Shown one piece after another: positions 35,767-45,274 of a DNA stretch of 64,000 nucleotides. The notes beneath the pieces are model-generated. The model made no database searches and was not told where the DNA came from. It saw nothing but the letters and a program-made list of their open reading frames with translations. The stretch is from positions 3,656,501 through 3,720,500 of the forward strand of contig NZ_JBBCGP010000001.1 of NCBI RefSeq assembly GCF_037200945.1, written 5' to 3'. This stretch comes from Methylovirgula sp. (GTDB taxonomy: Bacteria > Pseudomonadota > Alphaproteobacteria > Rhizobiales > Beijerinckiaceae). A program made the position numbers and the translations under genes. Within the stretch, counting starts at the first letter, position 1. Every line of letters starts with the position of its first letter.

Positions 35767-36522
35767 ATGCTGCGCGTTTTGATTCTCGGCGGCACGACGC
35801 AGGCCAGCGCCCTGGCGGCGCGGCTTGTGGGCGATGGGCGTTACGACGCGATTCTGTCGCTTGCGGGACGCACCAAAAATCCAACATTGCCGGATCTTCG
35901 CCATCGCATCGGCGGCTTTGGCGGCAGCGCGGGATTGGCAAATTATCTGCACGCGGAAGCGATCGATGTCCTGATCGATGCCACACATCCTTTCGCCGAG
36001 CAGATTTCGGCGAACGCCCTCATCGCTGCGCGCGAGACAAATACGCAGCTTGCCGTGTTCACGCGCCCTGCCTGGAAGCCCGGCGCAGGCGACAAGTGGC
36101 GTGACTTTCCCGACGCGATAAGCGCCGCACGCTCCCTCGGGAAGAAGCCACGGCGCGTCTTTCTCACAATCGGTCGCCAACAACTCGCAGCGTTCGAAAT
36201 CGTGCCACAGCACGATTATCTCATTCGCTGCATCGACGCGCCCGAGCCCTTGCCCGCATTGCCGCACTCCAAACTTCTGTTGGCGCGGGGACCCTTCACG
36301 CTCGAAGACGAGCAAGCGCTGATGCGCAACGCTGGCATCGAAATTCTTGTCACCAAGAACAGCGGCGGCGAAGCGACGCGCGCCAAGCTCGACGCCGCGC
36401 GTGCGCTTGGCATTGAGGTCTACATGATCGCGCGGCCGCAAAGCCCTAATGTCCCGGCGTTCGAGACGCTCGATGCCATTCTGCGATTTCTTGAGATTCA
36501 ACTTCATCGCGCGATGCCATAG
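35767..36522 (+). CDS. cobK: Precorrin-6A reductase
   Basis: 251 residues from the ATG at 35767; an in-frame ATG at 35746 is possible. NADPH-dependent reduction of the macrocycle. VLILGGTTQASALAARLVGD is the nucleotide loop, DVLIDATHPFAEQISANALI and RVFLTIGRQQL are family hallmarks, and VTKNSGGEATRAKLDAARAL closes the catalytic domain. It is the only plus-strand gene between two minus-strand cob operons and overlaps cobJ tail to tail by 19 bases. Confidence 0.94.
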   Translation: MLRVLILGGTTQASALAARLVGDGRYDAILSLAGRTKNPTLPDLRHRIGGFGGSAGLANYLHAEAIDVLIDATHPFAEQISANALIAARETNTQLAVFTRPAWKPGAGDKWRDFPDAISAARSLGKKPRRVFLTIGRQQLAAFEIVPQHDYLIRCIDAPEPLPALPHSKLLLARGPFTLEDEQALMRNAGIEILVTKNSGGEATRAKLDAARALGIEVYMIARPQSPNVPAFETLDAILRFLEIQLHRAMP

Positions 36523-37268
36523 CTGCGCGGCGAATAGACCCAATATCCGCCATCGCCGCGAGCGATGCGCCGCGTCTCGCTGGAGCCGACAAGGATCAGC
36601 GTGCTCATGTCGGCTATGGATGGATCGGCCTCTGCAAGATTGGTCAATTCGATCTTTTCGTCCGGCCGGCTGACGGCACGCGCGAAAGCAACTATCGTGT
36701 CCGGCGCTTTCAGCCCGCGCAGCAATTCGAAGACATCGTGAATGAGATACGGCCGTGCCTTCGAGGCCGGATTGTAGAATGCCATCACAAAATCGCCTTC
36801 TGCGGCCGCCGTCAGCCGTTTCGCGATCGCCGCCCACGGTTTCAGATTGTCCGAGAGCGAGATCACCGCAAAATCATGACCCAGCGGCGCGCCGAGACGT
36901 GCCGCGACGGCAAGCATCGCGGAGATTCCAGGATGCACCTCGATATCAAGATCGCGCCAGCGCGGATCGCCCTGCTCAATCGCCTCAAAGACCGCCGCAG
37001 CCATCGCGAAGACACCTGGGTCGCCGCCCGATACGACCGCAACGCGCGCGCCGCCAAGCGCCAGATCGAGCGCGTGGCGCGCCCGGTCGATTTCAACGCG
37101 ATTGTCGCTTCCGTGGCGTATTTGGCCCGGCGCGAGCGAGAGCCGATCGACATAAGGTCCATAGCCTACGAGGTCGGTCGCACGGCGCAAAGCCGCTTCG
37201 GCCTCAAAGGTCATCAGATCATGTGGACCGGGTCCAAGACCGACGATGGCGAGATGACCTGCGCTCAT
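36504..37268 (-). CDS. cobJ: Precorrin-3B C(17)-methyltransferase
   Basis: 254 residues. It performs the ring-contraction step with methylation at C17. LAIVGLGPGPHDLMTFEAEA opens the SAM site; VAVVSGGDPGVFAMAAAVFE, HPGISAMLAVAARLGAPLGH and DFAVISLSDNLKPWAAIAKR are diagnostic. It is the last gene of the riboswitch-led cobW-N-G-H-I-J run and overlaps cobI by four bases. Confidence 0.95.
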   Translation of the reverse strand: MSAGHLAIVGLGPGPHDLMTFEAEAALRRATDLVGYGPYVDRLSLAPGQIRHGSDNRVEIDRARHALDLALGGARVAVVSGGDPGVFAMAAAVFEAIEQGDPRWRDLDIEVHPGISAMLAVAARLGAPLGHDFAVISLSDNLKPWAAIAKRLTAAAEGDFVMAFYNPASKARPYLIHDVFELLRGLKAPDTIVAFARAVSRPDEKIELTNLAEADPSIADMSTLILVGSSETRRIARGDGGYWVYSPRSYGIAR

Positions 37269-37993
37269 GGCCGCCGGCCCTTGCCCGGAATGAGGATCAG
37301 CGAAAAATACGGTGCGGAATCGTCGGTCTTCTCAACAAGCTTCAGCACTTTCTCCCCCGACATCGTGCCGCGTTCGACATAGAGCGCATTTGCGGCGCGG
37401 CCCGCGCGAAGAACGGCGTTGCGCGCCTTCGGAAGATTGGCGCCAAGCTTCATGACGACGGCGGCATCGCAATGGCTCAGGCGTTCGACGATCTCATCTT
37501 CCGAAAGCGTCGCTGGCAAGACGATAAGGACGTCGTCGCCCCAGGTCATTGGCGTTTCCGCCGCGCTCCAGCAGCCGGCCATGCCGGGCACGCCGGGGAC
37601 AATTGCGGTCTCGAACCGTTCGCGCAAGCGCACATAGATGTGCATGAAGGAACCGTAGAAAAACGGATCGCCCTCCGCTAACAACGCGACATCGCGGCCA
37701 GCTTCGAGATGCGCGGCGAGCGTTGCGCAAGAAGTTTCATAGAACGCGCGCAATGTTTCGATATAGACGGGATGATCGAACCGTGTTTCCGTCGTCATCG
37801 GATAATAGAGTGGCACTTCCGTCTGCTCATGCACGATCCAGCAATCGGCGATTTCGCGCGCATTGCCGCGGCGCCCGGCCTTCGCAAAGAAGGCAACGAC
37901 CGGCGCAGATTTGATTGCCTTCACCGCCTTCACGGTCAAAAGCTCGGGATCACCCGGCCCAAGCCCCACGCCGATCAATTTTCCGGCGCTCAT
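37265..37993 (-). CDS. cobI: Precorrin-2 C(20)-methyltransferase
   Basis: 242 residues. LIGVGLGPGDPELLTVKAVK is the SAM loop; VALLAEGDPFFYGSFMHIYV and FETAIVPGVPGMAGCWSAA mark the substrate side. It methylates C20 of precorrin-2, committing flux to the corrin branch. Overlaps of four bases on both sides (cobH and cobJ) indicate tight translational coupling. Confidence 0.95.
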   Translation of the reverse strand: MSAGKLIGVGLGPGDPELLTVKAVKAIKSAPVVAFFAKAGRRGNAREIADCWIVHEQTEVPLYYPMTTETRFDHPVYIETLRAFYETSCATLAAHLEAGRDVALLAEGDPFFYGSFMHIYVRLRERFETAIVPGVPGMAGCWSAAETPMTWGDDVLIVLPATLSEDEIVERLSHCDAAVVMKLGANLPKARNAVLRAGRAANALYVERGTMSGEKVLKLVEKTDDSAPYFSLILIPGKGRRP

Positions 37994-38616
37994 TCCTTGG
38001 TACTCGCGAGCGCGTTGATCGCAGCCACTGTCATGGCGCTTCCGCCACGGCGCCCGCGCGCAACGAGAAATGGTACTTCGTCGAACTCAATCAAGGCCTC
38101 TTTCGATTCCGCCGCGCCGACAAAGCCGACGGGCATGCCAATGATGGCCGCGGGCTGCGGCCAGCCGGCCTCGAAAAGTTCAAGCAGGTGGAACAAGGCC
38201 GTCGGCGCGTTGCCAATGGCGACGACAGCGCCAGCGATGTGCTCTTTCCAGAGATGAAGCGCGGCGGCGGAGCGCGTGTTGCCGATCTCGATTGCGAGCA
38301 CGGGGACCGATGGATCGGCGAGCGTGCAAATGATTTGATTATCGGCGGGCAGCCGCGTGCGCGTGACTCCGCCCGCGACCATTTTCGCGTCGCAGAGGAT
38401 TGGCGCACCATTTTGCAGGGCAGTACGTACCGCGCTGACGAAATCGGGCGAGAAGACAAGATCGCGCGCCGCTTCGACCTGGCCACTCGCATGGATGACG
38501 CGCACCGCGACCGGCTCTTGCTCGGCGGTAAAGCGGGCGAGATCGGATTCGGCGCGGATGATAGCAAAGGAACGGCGGTAAATCTCGGCGCCGTCGCGGA
38601 TATAGGAATAGCTCAT
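37990..38616 (-). CDS. cobH: Precorrin-8X methylmutase
   Basis: 208 residues. It moves the methyl group from C11 to C12, giving hydrogenobyrinic acid. YIRDGAEIYRRSFAIIRAES is the conserved N-terminus with the catalytic His region RVIHASGQ following; PILCDAKMVAGGVTRTRLPA and GMPVGFVGAAESKEAL are family hallmarks. It overlaps cobG and cobI by four bases each. Confidence 0.95.
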   Translation of the reverse strand: MSYSYIRDGAEIYRRSFAIIRAESDLARFTAEQEPVAVRVIHASGQVEAARDLVFSPDFVSAVRTALQNGAPILCDAKMVAGGVTRTRLPADNQIICTLADPSVPVLAIEIGNTRSAAALHLWKEHIAGAVVAIGNAPTALFHLLELFEAGWPQPAAIIGMPVGFVGAAESKEALIEFDEVPFLVARGRRGGSAMTVAAINALASTKE

Positions 38617-39854
38617 GCGTCGATTTCCGCGAATTGCTGCAAAGCGAGATCCAATTGATGGACTTCGAGGCCGGTGGCAATTGGCTTATCGGCCGCCGTT
38701 CCGTCGCGCACAAGATCATAGCGGCCGTCGTGGCCGACCAGCGTAAAAGGCACAGCCGCCGGATGGGCGCAGCCCTTAGCGCAGCCCGAGACATGCAAAG
38801 AAATGCCGTGTGTGTGCAATTGTCGGGCGAAGGGCGCAAGCCGCCGTGCGTCCGTGTGTGTCGCCGTCGTCCCGCTGCTGCAACCGGACACCCCCGGACA
38901 GGCGGCGACAGACCGCAGAGGATCGTCCTCGTTGAAGATCAATCCTGTATCGCTGAGACGCGCGGCATCGGGTTGATCGGCCCCGACGATCAGGATTGCG
39001 CGCCAGGGCGTCAGACGCATCTCGCCACCACTTGCCTCGGCAAGATCCGCCAATCGTTTCAGCGTGGACGCGTCGAGCCGTCCGAACGGAATACCCACGC
39101 CGAGTACGCAATTTGCCCCGACGCGGTACGTGCCGATCGGGTGCGGTGCGTGATTTTCGATTATCAGCGCTGTTTGGGTTAGCCCAGCGCTTGCAATAAT
39201 TTTCTCGATACCGACGCGCCGCACAAGCGCAGCCATACGTTCCGCAGGTTCATCGCGCAGTTGCAGAAATGCATGCGCGATGCGCAGACCGACATCTGCA
39301 AGTTCCCCAATCGCGCATTCACCCGCAATTTGGCCGGCAAGGCGAATGAGAAAGCGAGGGCAGTCCGCCCCACGCTGCGCGAGAAAACTGACATCGGTCT
39401 TTTCATTGGCGAGCGAGAGTGCGCCACCATCATCAATCACGAAGCCGAATTTTTGCGGAAGCTGGTGCACGATCGGGTCCTGCGCCAGCCGATCGCGCAG
39501 CACACGGACACACGACCCTGTATCAACGACGGCTTGCGGATCGATTCCGGCGAGCGGATGTGAGATAATATTACGCGCGACGGCAGGCTCACCATCGGCC
39601 TCGGCGACACCCAGCGCCCGAAGCTCCGTCTGCAAAGGCACGAGCGTTGCGTCACTGACACCCCGCAATTGCAAATTCGCCCGCGCCGAGAGATCGAGGA
39701 GTCCATTGCCGAAACGGCGCGATAGCGTGGCCAGCGCTCGTGCAATCGTGGGCGAAACGCGCCCGTCTTTTATGCTGACGCGCACAATCAGCCCGTCGCC
39801 GCTCGCCATCGGCCGCAGCACGCTCGGGCACCAGCCTTTGCGAAGCGCGCTCAT
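38613..39854 (-). CDS. cobG: Precorrin-3B synthase (oxygen-dependent)
   Basis: 413 residues from the ATG at 39854 overlapping the cobN stop; 19 open codons upstream are in cobN. It belongs to the nitrite/sulfite-reductase-like family. Repeated ferredoxin-like halves are seen (DLSARANLQLRGV; EMRLTPWRAILIVG). Cluster cysteines lie in CPGVSGCSSG and VSGCAKGCAHP. It uses O2 to hydroxylate C20 and form the lactone, so the pathway is the aerobic one. Confidence 0.93.
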   Translation of the reverse strand: MSALRKGWCPSVLRPMASGDGLIVRVSIKDGRVSPTIARALATLSRRFGNGLLDLSARANLQLRGVSDATLVPLQTELRALGVAEADGEPAVARNIISHPLAGIDPQAVVDTGSCVRVLRDRLAQDPIVHQLPQKFGFVIDDGGALSLANEKTDVSFLAQRGADCPRFLIRLAGQIAGECAIGELADVGLRIAHAFLQLRDEPAERMAALVRRVGIEKIIASAGLTQTALIIENHAPHPIGTYRVGANCVLGVGIPFGRLDASTLKRLADLAEASGGEMRLTPWRAILIVGADQPDAARLSDTGLIFNEDDPLRSVAACPGVSGCSSGTTATHTDARRLAPFARQLHTHGISLHVSGCAKGCAHPAAVPFTLVGHDGRYDLVRDGTAADKPIATGLEVHQLDLALQQFAEIDA

Positions 39855-42800
39855 GCGGCCTCCAGGAGGTTTGCGAGGCGCATCGCGACAGAATTGCGCC
39901 GGCAGGCCCAAAGTCCGCGCCGCATCGCCTGATCGAATCTCTGCGCGATCGCCCTTCCCGCTTCCGGATTGGCCTGCTTAAGAAAGGCCAGAACGTCGTC
40001 GTTGCCGAGCGTCGCGTCAAAGACGAGATCAAATTGGCGCGGCGTCACGCTGCCGCTCGTGACCGCGAAACCGTAGAGATTATCGACCGTTTCGGCGATT
40101 TCCGCCGCGCCGCGATAGCCATGCTGCATCTGGCCCGCGATCCATTTCGGATTGGACGCGCGGCCGCGCACCGCGCGGGCAATTTCCTCGCTGAGAGCGC
40201 GAACCACTGGCCTCTCAGTACGTGTCGCGTCGAGATGATAGAGGCTCGCATGACCGCCGGTTTGTTTTGCTGCCGCCGCAAAGCCACCTTCATGTTCGAA
40301 GAAGGCGCTCGAATCGAGCACGTCCTGACCCGGCAAATCCTGGACATGCACGAAGGCGTCAGCGCTGGCGACACGTGCGCGGAACACATCCGGCGCTGCA
40401 CGCTCGTCGCGCCCGAGCGCCGTGCCGCTGTCAGCGAGATAAGCGCCGGCGAGAGCGCTTTCGGCTACAGCCGCATCTTCTGCCAACATCCGGCCAAGCG
40501 AAACGCCGTAAGTGCCGGAGGCGGGACCGAAAATGCGCCGCATGTCGCCACTCGTCGCGCGCGTGGCAGCGAGCGGGTTATCGTCCGCAGTTTCGTCAAG
40601 CGAAGCAACCGCGTCGATCAATTGTTCCATCAACGCGATTTGCGACGGAAACACATCGCGGAAAAGCCCCGAGAGCCGCAACGTCACGTCGATGCGTGGA
40701 CGATCGAGCGCCGCCGGGGGCAGGATGGTGAAGCCGGTGACACGGCCCGACGCGTCGTTCCAGACTGGAACCGCACCGAGATAGGCGAAAATCTGTGCCA
40801 GCTCCTCGCCGCCGGTGCGCATCGTCGCCGAACCCCAAAGATCGATCACAAGCCGCCGTGGCCAGTCACCGTGATCCTGCAAATGCCGGGCGATTACGGC
40901 CGCCGCGGCGCGCTTGCCGATCTCGAACGCCGTGCGCGTCGGCACCATGCGCGGATCGATAGTCACGAGATTGCGGCCGGTCGGCAAGACATCGAGCCGC
41001 CCGCGCGCCGGAGCGCCCGATGGACCGGGTTCGACAAAGCGACCGTCCAGCGCAGCAACAAGTCCCGCCATTTCGCGCTCTGCACAAGCATCGAGCCGCG
41101 CTAAGTCGGCCGCATCGGCCTGCGTGTCCGCCAACACGCGCGCCATGGACGTTGGCGGCCGCCCAAATGTGTGCAGACCTTCTGCGATGCGCATATCCTT
41201 GATATCGCAAAGCCATGCGTCGAGCTTGGCCAACGCTTCCTCCTGCGGCGCGTCAAGCGTGATGCCGCCTTCCGCCGCGAGTCCCGTTTCGCCGGCGCGC
41301 GCCAAAATCGTCTCGGCGAGCAAAGCGGCGCGTTTCGGGTCCATTTGCTGCGCCGAGGCATATTCGTCGAAGAGCGCCTCGAATTCCGCAAGATCGCCAG
41401 CGCTCCCGGCCGGCCCGAGCGGCGGTGTCAAATGGCCGACGATCACTGCGCCAGCGCGGCGTTTGGCTTGCGCTGCCTCGCCGGGATTGTTGACGATGAA
41501 CGGATAAATCAGCGGCACCGGCCCGAGAAGCGCTTCCGGCGCACAAGATTCAGACAGCGCCGTCGCTTTGCCCGGCAGCCATTCGAGCGTGCCATGCGTG
41601 CCGAGCTGGATCATCGCATCGATCCGCTCGACGTGACGCAGCCACAGATAAAACGCGACGTAGAAATGCGACGGCGGCAGCCGCGCGTCGTGATAATCCG
41701 CCTTGCGTTGCGCCGCGCCGCCACGATCCGGCTGGATCGCGACGATCATCTTGCCGAGCCGCATGGCGCGAAACTGGAAAGCACCACGCTCGACATGCGG
41801 ATCGGCATCCGGTGTGCCCCACGCGGCGATAATTGCGGCGCGCAATGTTTCCGGCAGCGCGGCGAATGCTTCTTCATACATTGCCAGAGATAAGAATTCG
41901 CACGGCGCGCCTTCCGCCAAAGTGCGGACGATCGCGTCGCCGTCATCGATCGCCTCAATATCGTAACCTGCCGCCCTGAGCTGCGTTGCGATCTCGACAA
42001 GGCTCGCGGGCGTATCGAGCCCCACCGCGTAGGCCGCACGCCCGGCCTTGGCCGGATAATCGGACAATATGCAGGCGAGCCGCCGGCCGCCGCGCGGGGT
42101 GCGGCGCAAACGCGCCCATGCTTGGGCAAGATCAGCGACGAATGCGATCCGTGCAGCGTCCGGCCGATGAACGACGCGCGTGAATTGTAACGCCACGCTG
42201 CGTTCAGTCTCCTCCTTAAAGGAAATCGTCCGCGTGATGATGCGGCCGTCAAGCTCCGGGAGGACGACATTCATGGCAAGATCAGCCACGCCGAGCCCGC
42301 GCATATCGCTGTCCCAGGACGCGCGCGAATTGCTGGCATGGATCATTTGCAGGATCGGCGCGTCCGCAGATTCAAGCGGGCTGTGCGCTTGATCCATGCG
42401 CGCGGCGAATGCCGTCGAATTCAGAATAACGTCGGGCCTCTCTTTCGTCAGAAGCTCGGAAAGCCAGATTCCTGCTTCGCCATCCTTGAGACTGGGCACA
42501 TACGCCGCCAAGACGCGCAGGCCACGCGAGACCAAAGCATTGGCGACAGCTACGATTGGCGCGACATCCCCGGCGAGAAGATAGGCGCGATAAAACACAA
42601 TGATTGCGAGCGGCGCATCACTCGCACCAGATCGGCAGGCGGCGGCGAAAAACCCGCAGGCTGGCGTCGATTGCGGCTCGGGCAATTGGCCTGTCTCGCC
42701 CTCGCTGCGCCGTTCAATCCAGGCAAAAAGATTGGCAAGATTGCCGGGACCGCCGCAATCGAAGCTGCTTGATATCGCGCGGAGCGTTTCGACGGGCAAC

Positions 42801-43180
42801 GTCGAGAGATCGTCGAGCCGCGGGTCAGCGCGGCCATCACCCGAAATGAGAGCGAGATCGAAGCGATGCCGACGCGCGGCTGCCGCAAGCTCTTGCGCGC
42901 CATAACGCCAATAATCAAGACCGCCGAGAAGACGCACCAGCACGAAGCGCGCATGAGCCGCGACAGATTCAATATAACGATCGACCGAATAAGGATGGCG
43001 TAGCGCCGCCAATGACGCGAGGCGTACATCGGCGGTCTGGCGATCTTCCAGCGCCGCCGCGGCGAGCCCGAGATCGCTATCGGAAAAAGACAAAAAGACG
43101 ATCGCGCCCGGCGTCTGGCCAAGATCGACAGCGCTCTCCGCTTCGTCGATCGTCCGCGTCGTCGTGCGCAGAAGATGCAT
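39851..43180 (-). CDS. cobN: Cobaltochelatase large subunit CobN
   Basis: 1109 residues. The catalytic subunit of the ATP-dependent aerobic cobalt chelatase that inserts Co2+ into hydrogenobyrinic acid a,c-diamide. The start MHLLRTTTRTIDEAESAVDL is canonical, and IQLGTHGTLEWLPGKATALS, LLGPVPLIYPFIVNNPGEAA and IDLWGSATMRTGGEELAQIF are signature stretches of the CobN/ChlH fold. It is shorter than the roughly 1250-1300 residues of some homologues, but no domain appears broken. Its partners CobS and CobT are not in the window. It lies between cobW and cobG in the riboswitch-led unit. Confidence 0.95.
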   Translation of the reverse strand: MHLLRTTTRTIDEAESAVDLGQTPGAIVFLSFSDSDLGLAAAALEDRQTADVRLASLAALRHPYSVDRYIESVAAHARFVLVRLLGGLDYWRYGAQELAAAARRHRFDLALISGDGRADPRLDDLSTLPVETLRAISSSFDCGGPGNLANLFAWIERRSEGETGQLPEPQSTPACGFFAAACRSGASDAPLAIIVFYRAYLLAGDVAPIVAVANALVSRGLRVLAAYVPSLKDGEAGIWLSELLTKERPDVILNSTAFAARMDQAHSPLESADAPILQMIHASNSRASWDSDMRGLGVADLAMNVVLPELDGRIITRTISFKEETERSVALQFTRVVHRPDAARIAFVADLAQAWARLRRTPRGGRRLACILSDYPAKAGRAAYAVGLDTPASLVEIATQLRAAGYDIEAIDDGDAIVRTLAEGAPCEFLSLAMYEEAFAALPETLRAAIIAAWGTPDADPHVERGAFQFRAMRLGKMIVAIQPDRGGAAQRKADYHDARLPPSHFYVAFYLWLRHVERIDAMIQLGTHGTLEWLPGKATALSESCAPEALLGPVPLIYPFIVNNPGEAAQAKRRAGAVIVGHLTPPLGPAGSAGDLAEFEALFDEYASAQQMDPKRAALLAETILARAGETGLAAEGGITLDAPQEEALAKLDAWLCDIKDMRIAEGLHTFGRPPTSMARVLADTQADAADLARLDACAEREMAGLVAALDGRFVEPGPSGAPARGRLDVLPTGRNLVTIDPRMVPTRTAFEIGKRAAAAVIARHLQDHGDWPRRLVIDLWGSATMRTGGEELAQIFAYLGAVPVWNDASGRVTGFTILPPAALDRPRIDVTLRLSGLFRDVFPSQIALMEQLIDAVASLDETADDNPLAATRATSGDMRRIFGPASGTYGVSLGRMLAEDAAVAESALAGAYLADSGTALGRDERAAPDVFRARVASADAFVHVQDLPGQDVLDSSAFFEHEGGFAAAAKQTGGHASLYHLDATRTERPVVRALSEEIARAVRGRASNPKWIAGQMQHGYRGAAEIAETVDNLYGFAVTSGSVTPRQFDLVFDATLGNDDVLAFLKQANPEAGRAIAQRFDQAMRRGLWACRRNSVAMRLANLLEAA

Positions 43181-43186
43181 GGGCGC

Positions 43187-44224
43187 TCAGCCGACCGCTG
43201 CGGCAATCGCCGCGCGATCAAGCCCCGTCTCGCCGATGACGACCAGCCGGCCCTGGCGGGATTCGTCCTTATGCCACGGACGATCGAAATTCTGCCGGAA
43301 GCGCCGTCCGACGCCCTGCACCAGAAGACGCATCGGCTTGCCCGCGACCTCGAAAAAGCCTTTCATCCGCAACACGTCATGCTGCTCGGCGATAGCACTC
43401 AGCCTGGCGATGAATTGCTCCTGATCGCTGACCGGACCGACATTGAGCACGAAGCTTTCGAACTCGTCGTGATCATGCTCGGGCTCGTCATCGTGATGCG
43501 ACTTGCGCGCGTCGATCTCGTCTTCCGCCGCAGCTTCAAGCCCAAGCAGCAGCTCGGGATCGACCTTGCCTTCGCTCGTGACAACAATTTTGACCGCGCG
43601 CGGCAGAACTGCGGCGATCTGTTCACGCGCCTGCATCTTCTCATCGTCTGTCAGCAGATCGCTTTTGTTGAGCACGACCATATCAGCGCACAGAAGTTGA
43701 TCCTCGAAGACTTCCTCAAGCGGATTATCGTGATCGAGCGAAGGATCGGCGGCGCGCTGTGCTGCGATCATTTCCGGATTATCGGCAAATGTGCCTGCGA
43801 GCACGGCAGCGCCATCGACCACGGCAATCACACCATCCACCGTGAGGCGCGAACGAATGGTCGGCCAATCAAAGGCTTTCACCAGCGGCTTGGGCAGGGC
43901 CAGACCCGACGTCTCGATGATGATGTGGTCGGGCTTCTCGCCGCGACCGAGCAACGCCTCAATGGCAGGCACGAAATCGTCTGCGACCGTGCAGCAGATA
44001 CAGCCATTGGCGAGCTCGATAATATTTTCTTCGGGGCATGACGCGACACCGCAGCTGCGCAGGATTTCGCCATCGACGCCGACATCGCCGAATTCATTGA
44101 TGATCAAAGCCAGGCGGCGGCCTTGCGCACGTTCGAGCAGATGGCGGATCAGCGTCGTCTTGCCGGAGCCCAGAAAGCCGGTGACGATCGTTGTCGGGAT
44201 TTTATGCGTGTCGAGCGCCGCCAT
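43187..44224 (-). CDS. cobW: Cobalamin-linked GTPase CobW (metal chaperone)
   Basis: 345 residues from the ATG at 44224; an in-frame ATG at 44266 would add 14 residues. A G3E GTPase: Walker A GFLGSGKTTLIRHLLE, the metal site GCICCTV (CxCC), the base motif NKSDLL, and INEFGDVGVDGEIL. A His/Asp/Glu-rich stretch (HHDDEPEHDHDEFES) precedes the C-terminal CobW_C domain and could bind cobalt. Current view of the family is cobalt delivery to the cobalamin machinery. It is the first gene behind the riboswitch, with cobN seven bases downstream. Confidence 0.93.
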   Translation of the reverse strand: MAALDTHKIPTTIVTGFLGSGKTTLIRHLLERAQGRRLALIINEFGDVGVDGEILRSCGVASCPEENIIELANGCICCTVADDFVPAIEALLGRGEKPDHIIIETSGLALPKPLVKAFDWPTIRSRLTVDGVIAVVDGAAVLAGTFADNPEMIAAQRAADPSLDHDNPLEEVFEDQLLCADMVVLNKSDLLTDDEKMQAREQIAAVLPRAVKIVVTSEGKVDPELLLGLEAAAEDEIDARKSHHDDEPEHDHDEFESFVLNVGPVSDQEQFIARLSAIAEQHDVLRMKGFFEVAGKPMRLLVQGVGRRFRQNFDRPWHKDESRQGRLVVIGETGLDRAAIAAAVG

Positions 44225-44399
44225 TCCATGCTCCGCGTCAGTTTTGCTTCGACGCGTTTTCTTCACGCGAACCGGAATCCACTTCGCTCGAAAACGCTCT
44301 ATTCCGTGGGGTGAAAGGACCGGCGCACTTCAGCGCAACGCAGCTTAGCAAAGGCTGCAGCATTCGCCCGGGGCACCCCGCCCGACGCAAACGGTCAAC

Positions 44400-44590
44400 G
44401 AAGACGGTAGGTCTCCTGGCTCGCGGCTCAACACATATGTCGCCCGCCTTCCCAGATCGCCTTTCGGCAATCCAGTGGCTTCGGGCGAAAGCTCGCCGCT
44501 CACAGTTGCGGGGGCAGCTGCGGCTTTGAGCAGACGCTCAGACCGCATTCCCTGTTTTCCTTCCGAAGAAGGACCGTCGTTTGGCACCTT
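44400..44590 (-). promoter_or_regulatory. Cobalamin (AdoCbl) riboswitch
   Basis: Read on the minus strand, the element opens with GGTGCC (44583-44588). It continues with the GGGAA region, then the conserved core GCTGCCCCCGCAACTGTGAG (44499-44518) and GCCACTGG (44472-44479). It ends with the B12 box GAGCCAGGAGACCT (44409-44422). These are the conserved blocks, in order, of the B12 riboswitch. It lies in the leader of cobW, about 180 bases before its start, so B12 should repress the cobW-N-G-H-I-J unit. Confidence 0.93.
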
Positions 44591-44650
44591 GCCATCGCCC
44601 CGCAGCCTTGTCAAAACAGCGCCTTCCGCCGCGGCGGCTGGAGATTTCCC

Positions 44651-45274
44651 ATGACAATTGCGCAAGATGCGCCTGATTCCGGCGCGCGGCACAAGGAAAA
44701 GATGCGCAAGCGCAAGGAAGCGCAGGACGAAGAAGTCGCCGCAAAGACGATCGAAAAAGGTCTGCTGATCGTCCATACCGGACGTGGCAAAGGCAAATCG
44801 ACGGCGGCTTTCGGCCTCCTGCTGCGCGCAATCGGACATGGATGGCGCGTCGGTGTCGTGCAATTCATCAAGGGCGCGTGGTCGACGGGCGAACGCGACA
44901 TCTTGGCGACGCGCTTCGCCGATCTCGTCTCCTGGCACACGATGGGAGAAGGCTTCACCTGGGAAACGCAGGATCGCGCCCGCGACATCGCCGCCGCCGA
45001 AGCCGCCTGGGCGAAGGCGAAAACGCTGATGGAAGACCCGCAGATCGGACTTGTCATCCTCGACGAACTGAACGTCGCCTTGCGCTACGATTATCTGCCG
45101 GTCGATGATGTCGTCGCGGCGCTGACCCAGCGGCGTCCCGGCCTGCATGTCGTTGTCACGGGACGTAATGCGCCGCAGACCCTGATCGACGCCGCCGATC
45201 TCGTGACCGAAATGAATGCGGTCAAGCATCATTTCGCGGCGGGCGTCAAAGCTCAGGCCGGAATCGAGTTTTAA
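44651..45274 (+). CDS. cobO: Cob(I)yrinic acid a,c-diamide adenosyltransferase
   Basis: 207 residues, CobA/CobO/BtuR family. It transfers the adenosyl group from ATP to reduced cobalt. LLIVHTGRGKGKSTAAFGLL is the P-loop, followed by GWRVGVVQFIKGAWSTGERD and VILDELNVALRYDYL. GGAG lies seven bases before the ATG. The stop overlaps the cobQ start (TAATG). It is transcribed away from the riboswitch, from an overlapping divergent region. Confidence 0.95.
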   Translation: MTIAQDAPDSGARHKEKMRKRKEAQDEEVAAKTIEKGLLIVHTGRGKGKSTAAFGLLLRAIGHGWRVGVVQFIKGAWSTGERDILATRFADLVSWHTMGEGFTWETQDRARDIAAAEAAWAKAKTLMEDPQIGLVILDELNVALRYDYLPVDDVVAALTQRRPGLHVVVTGRNAPQTLIDAADLVTEMNAVKHHFAAGVKAQAGIEF

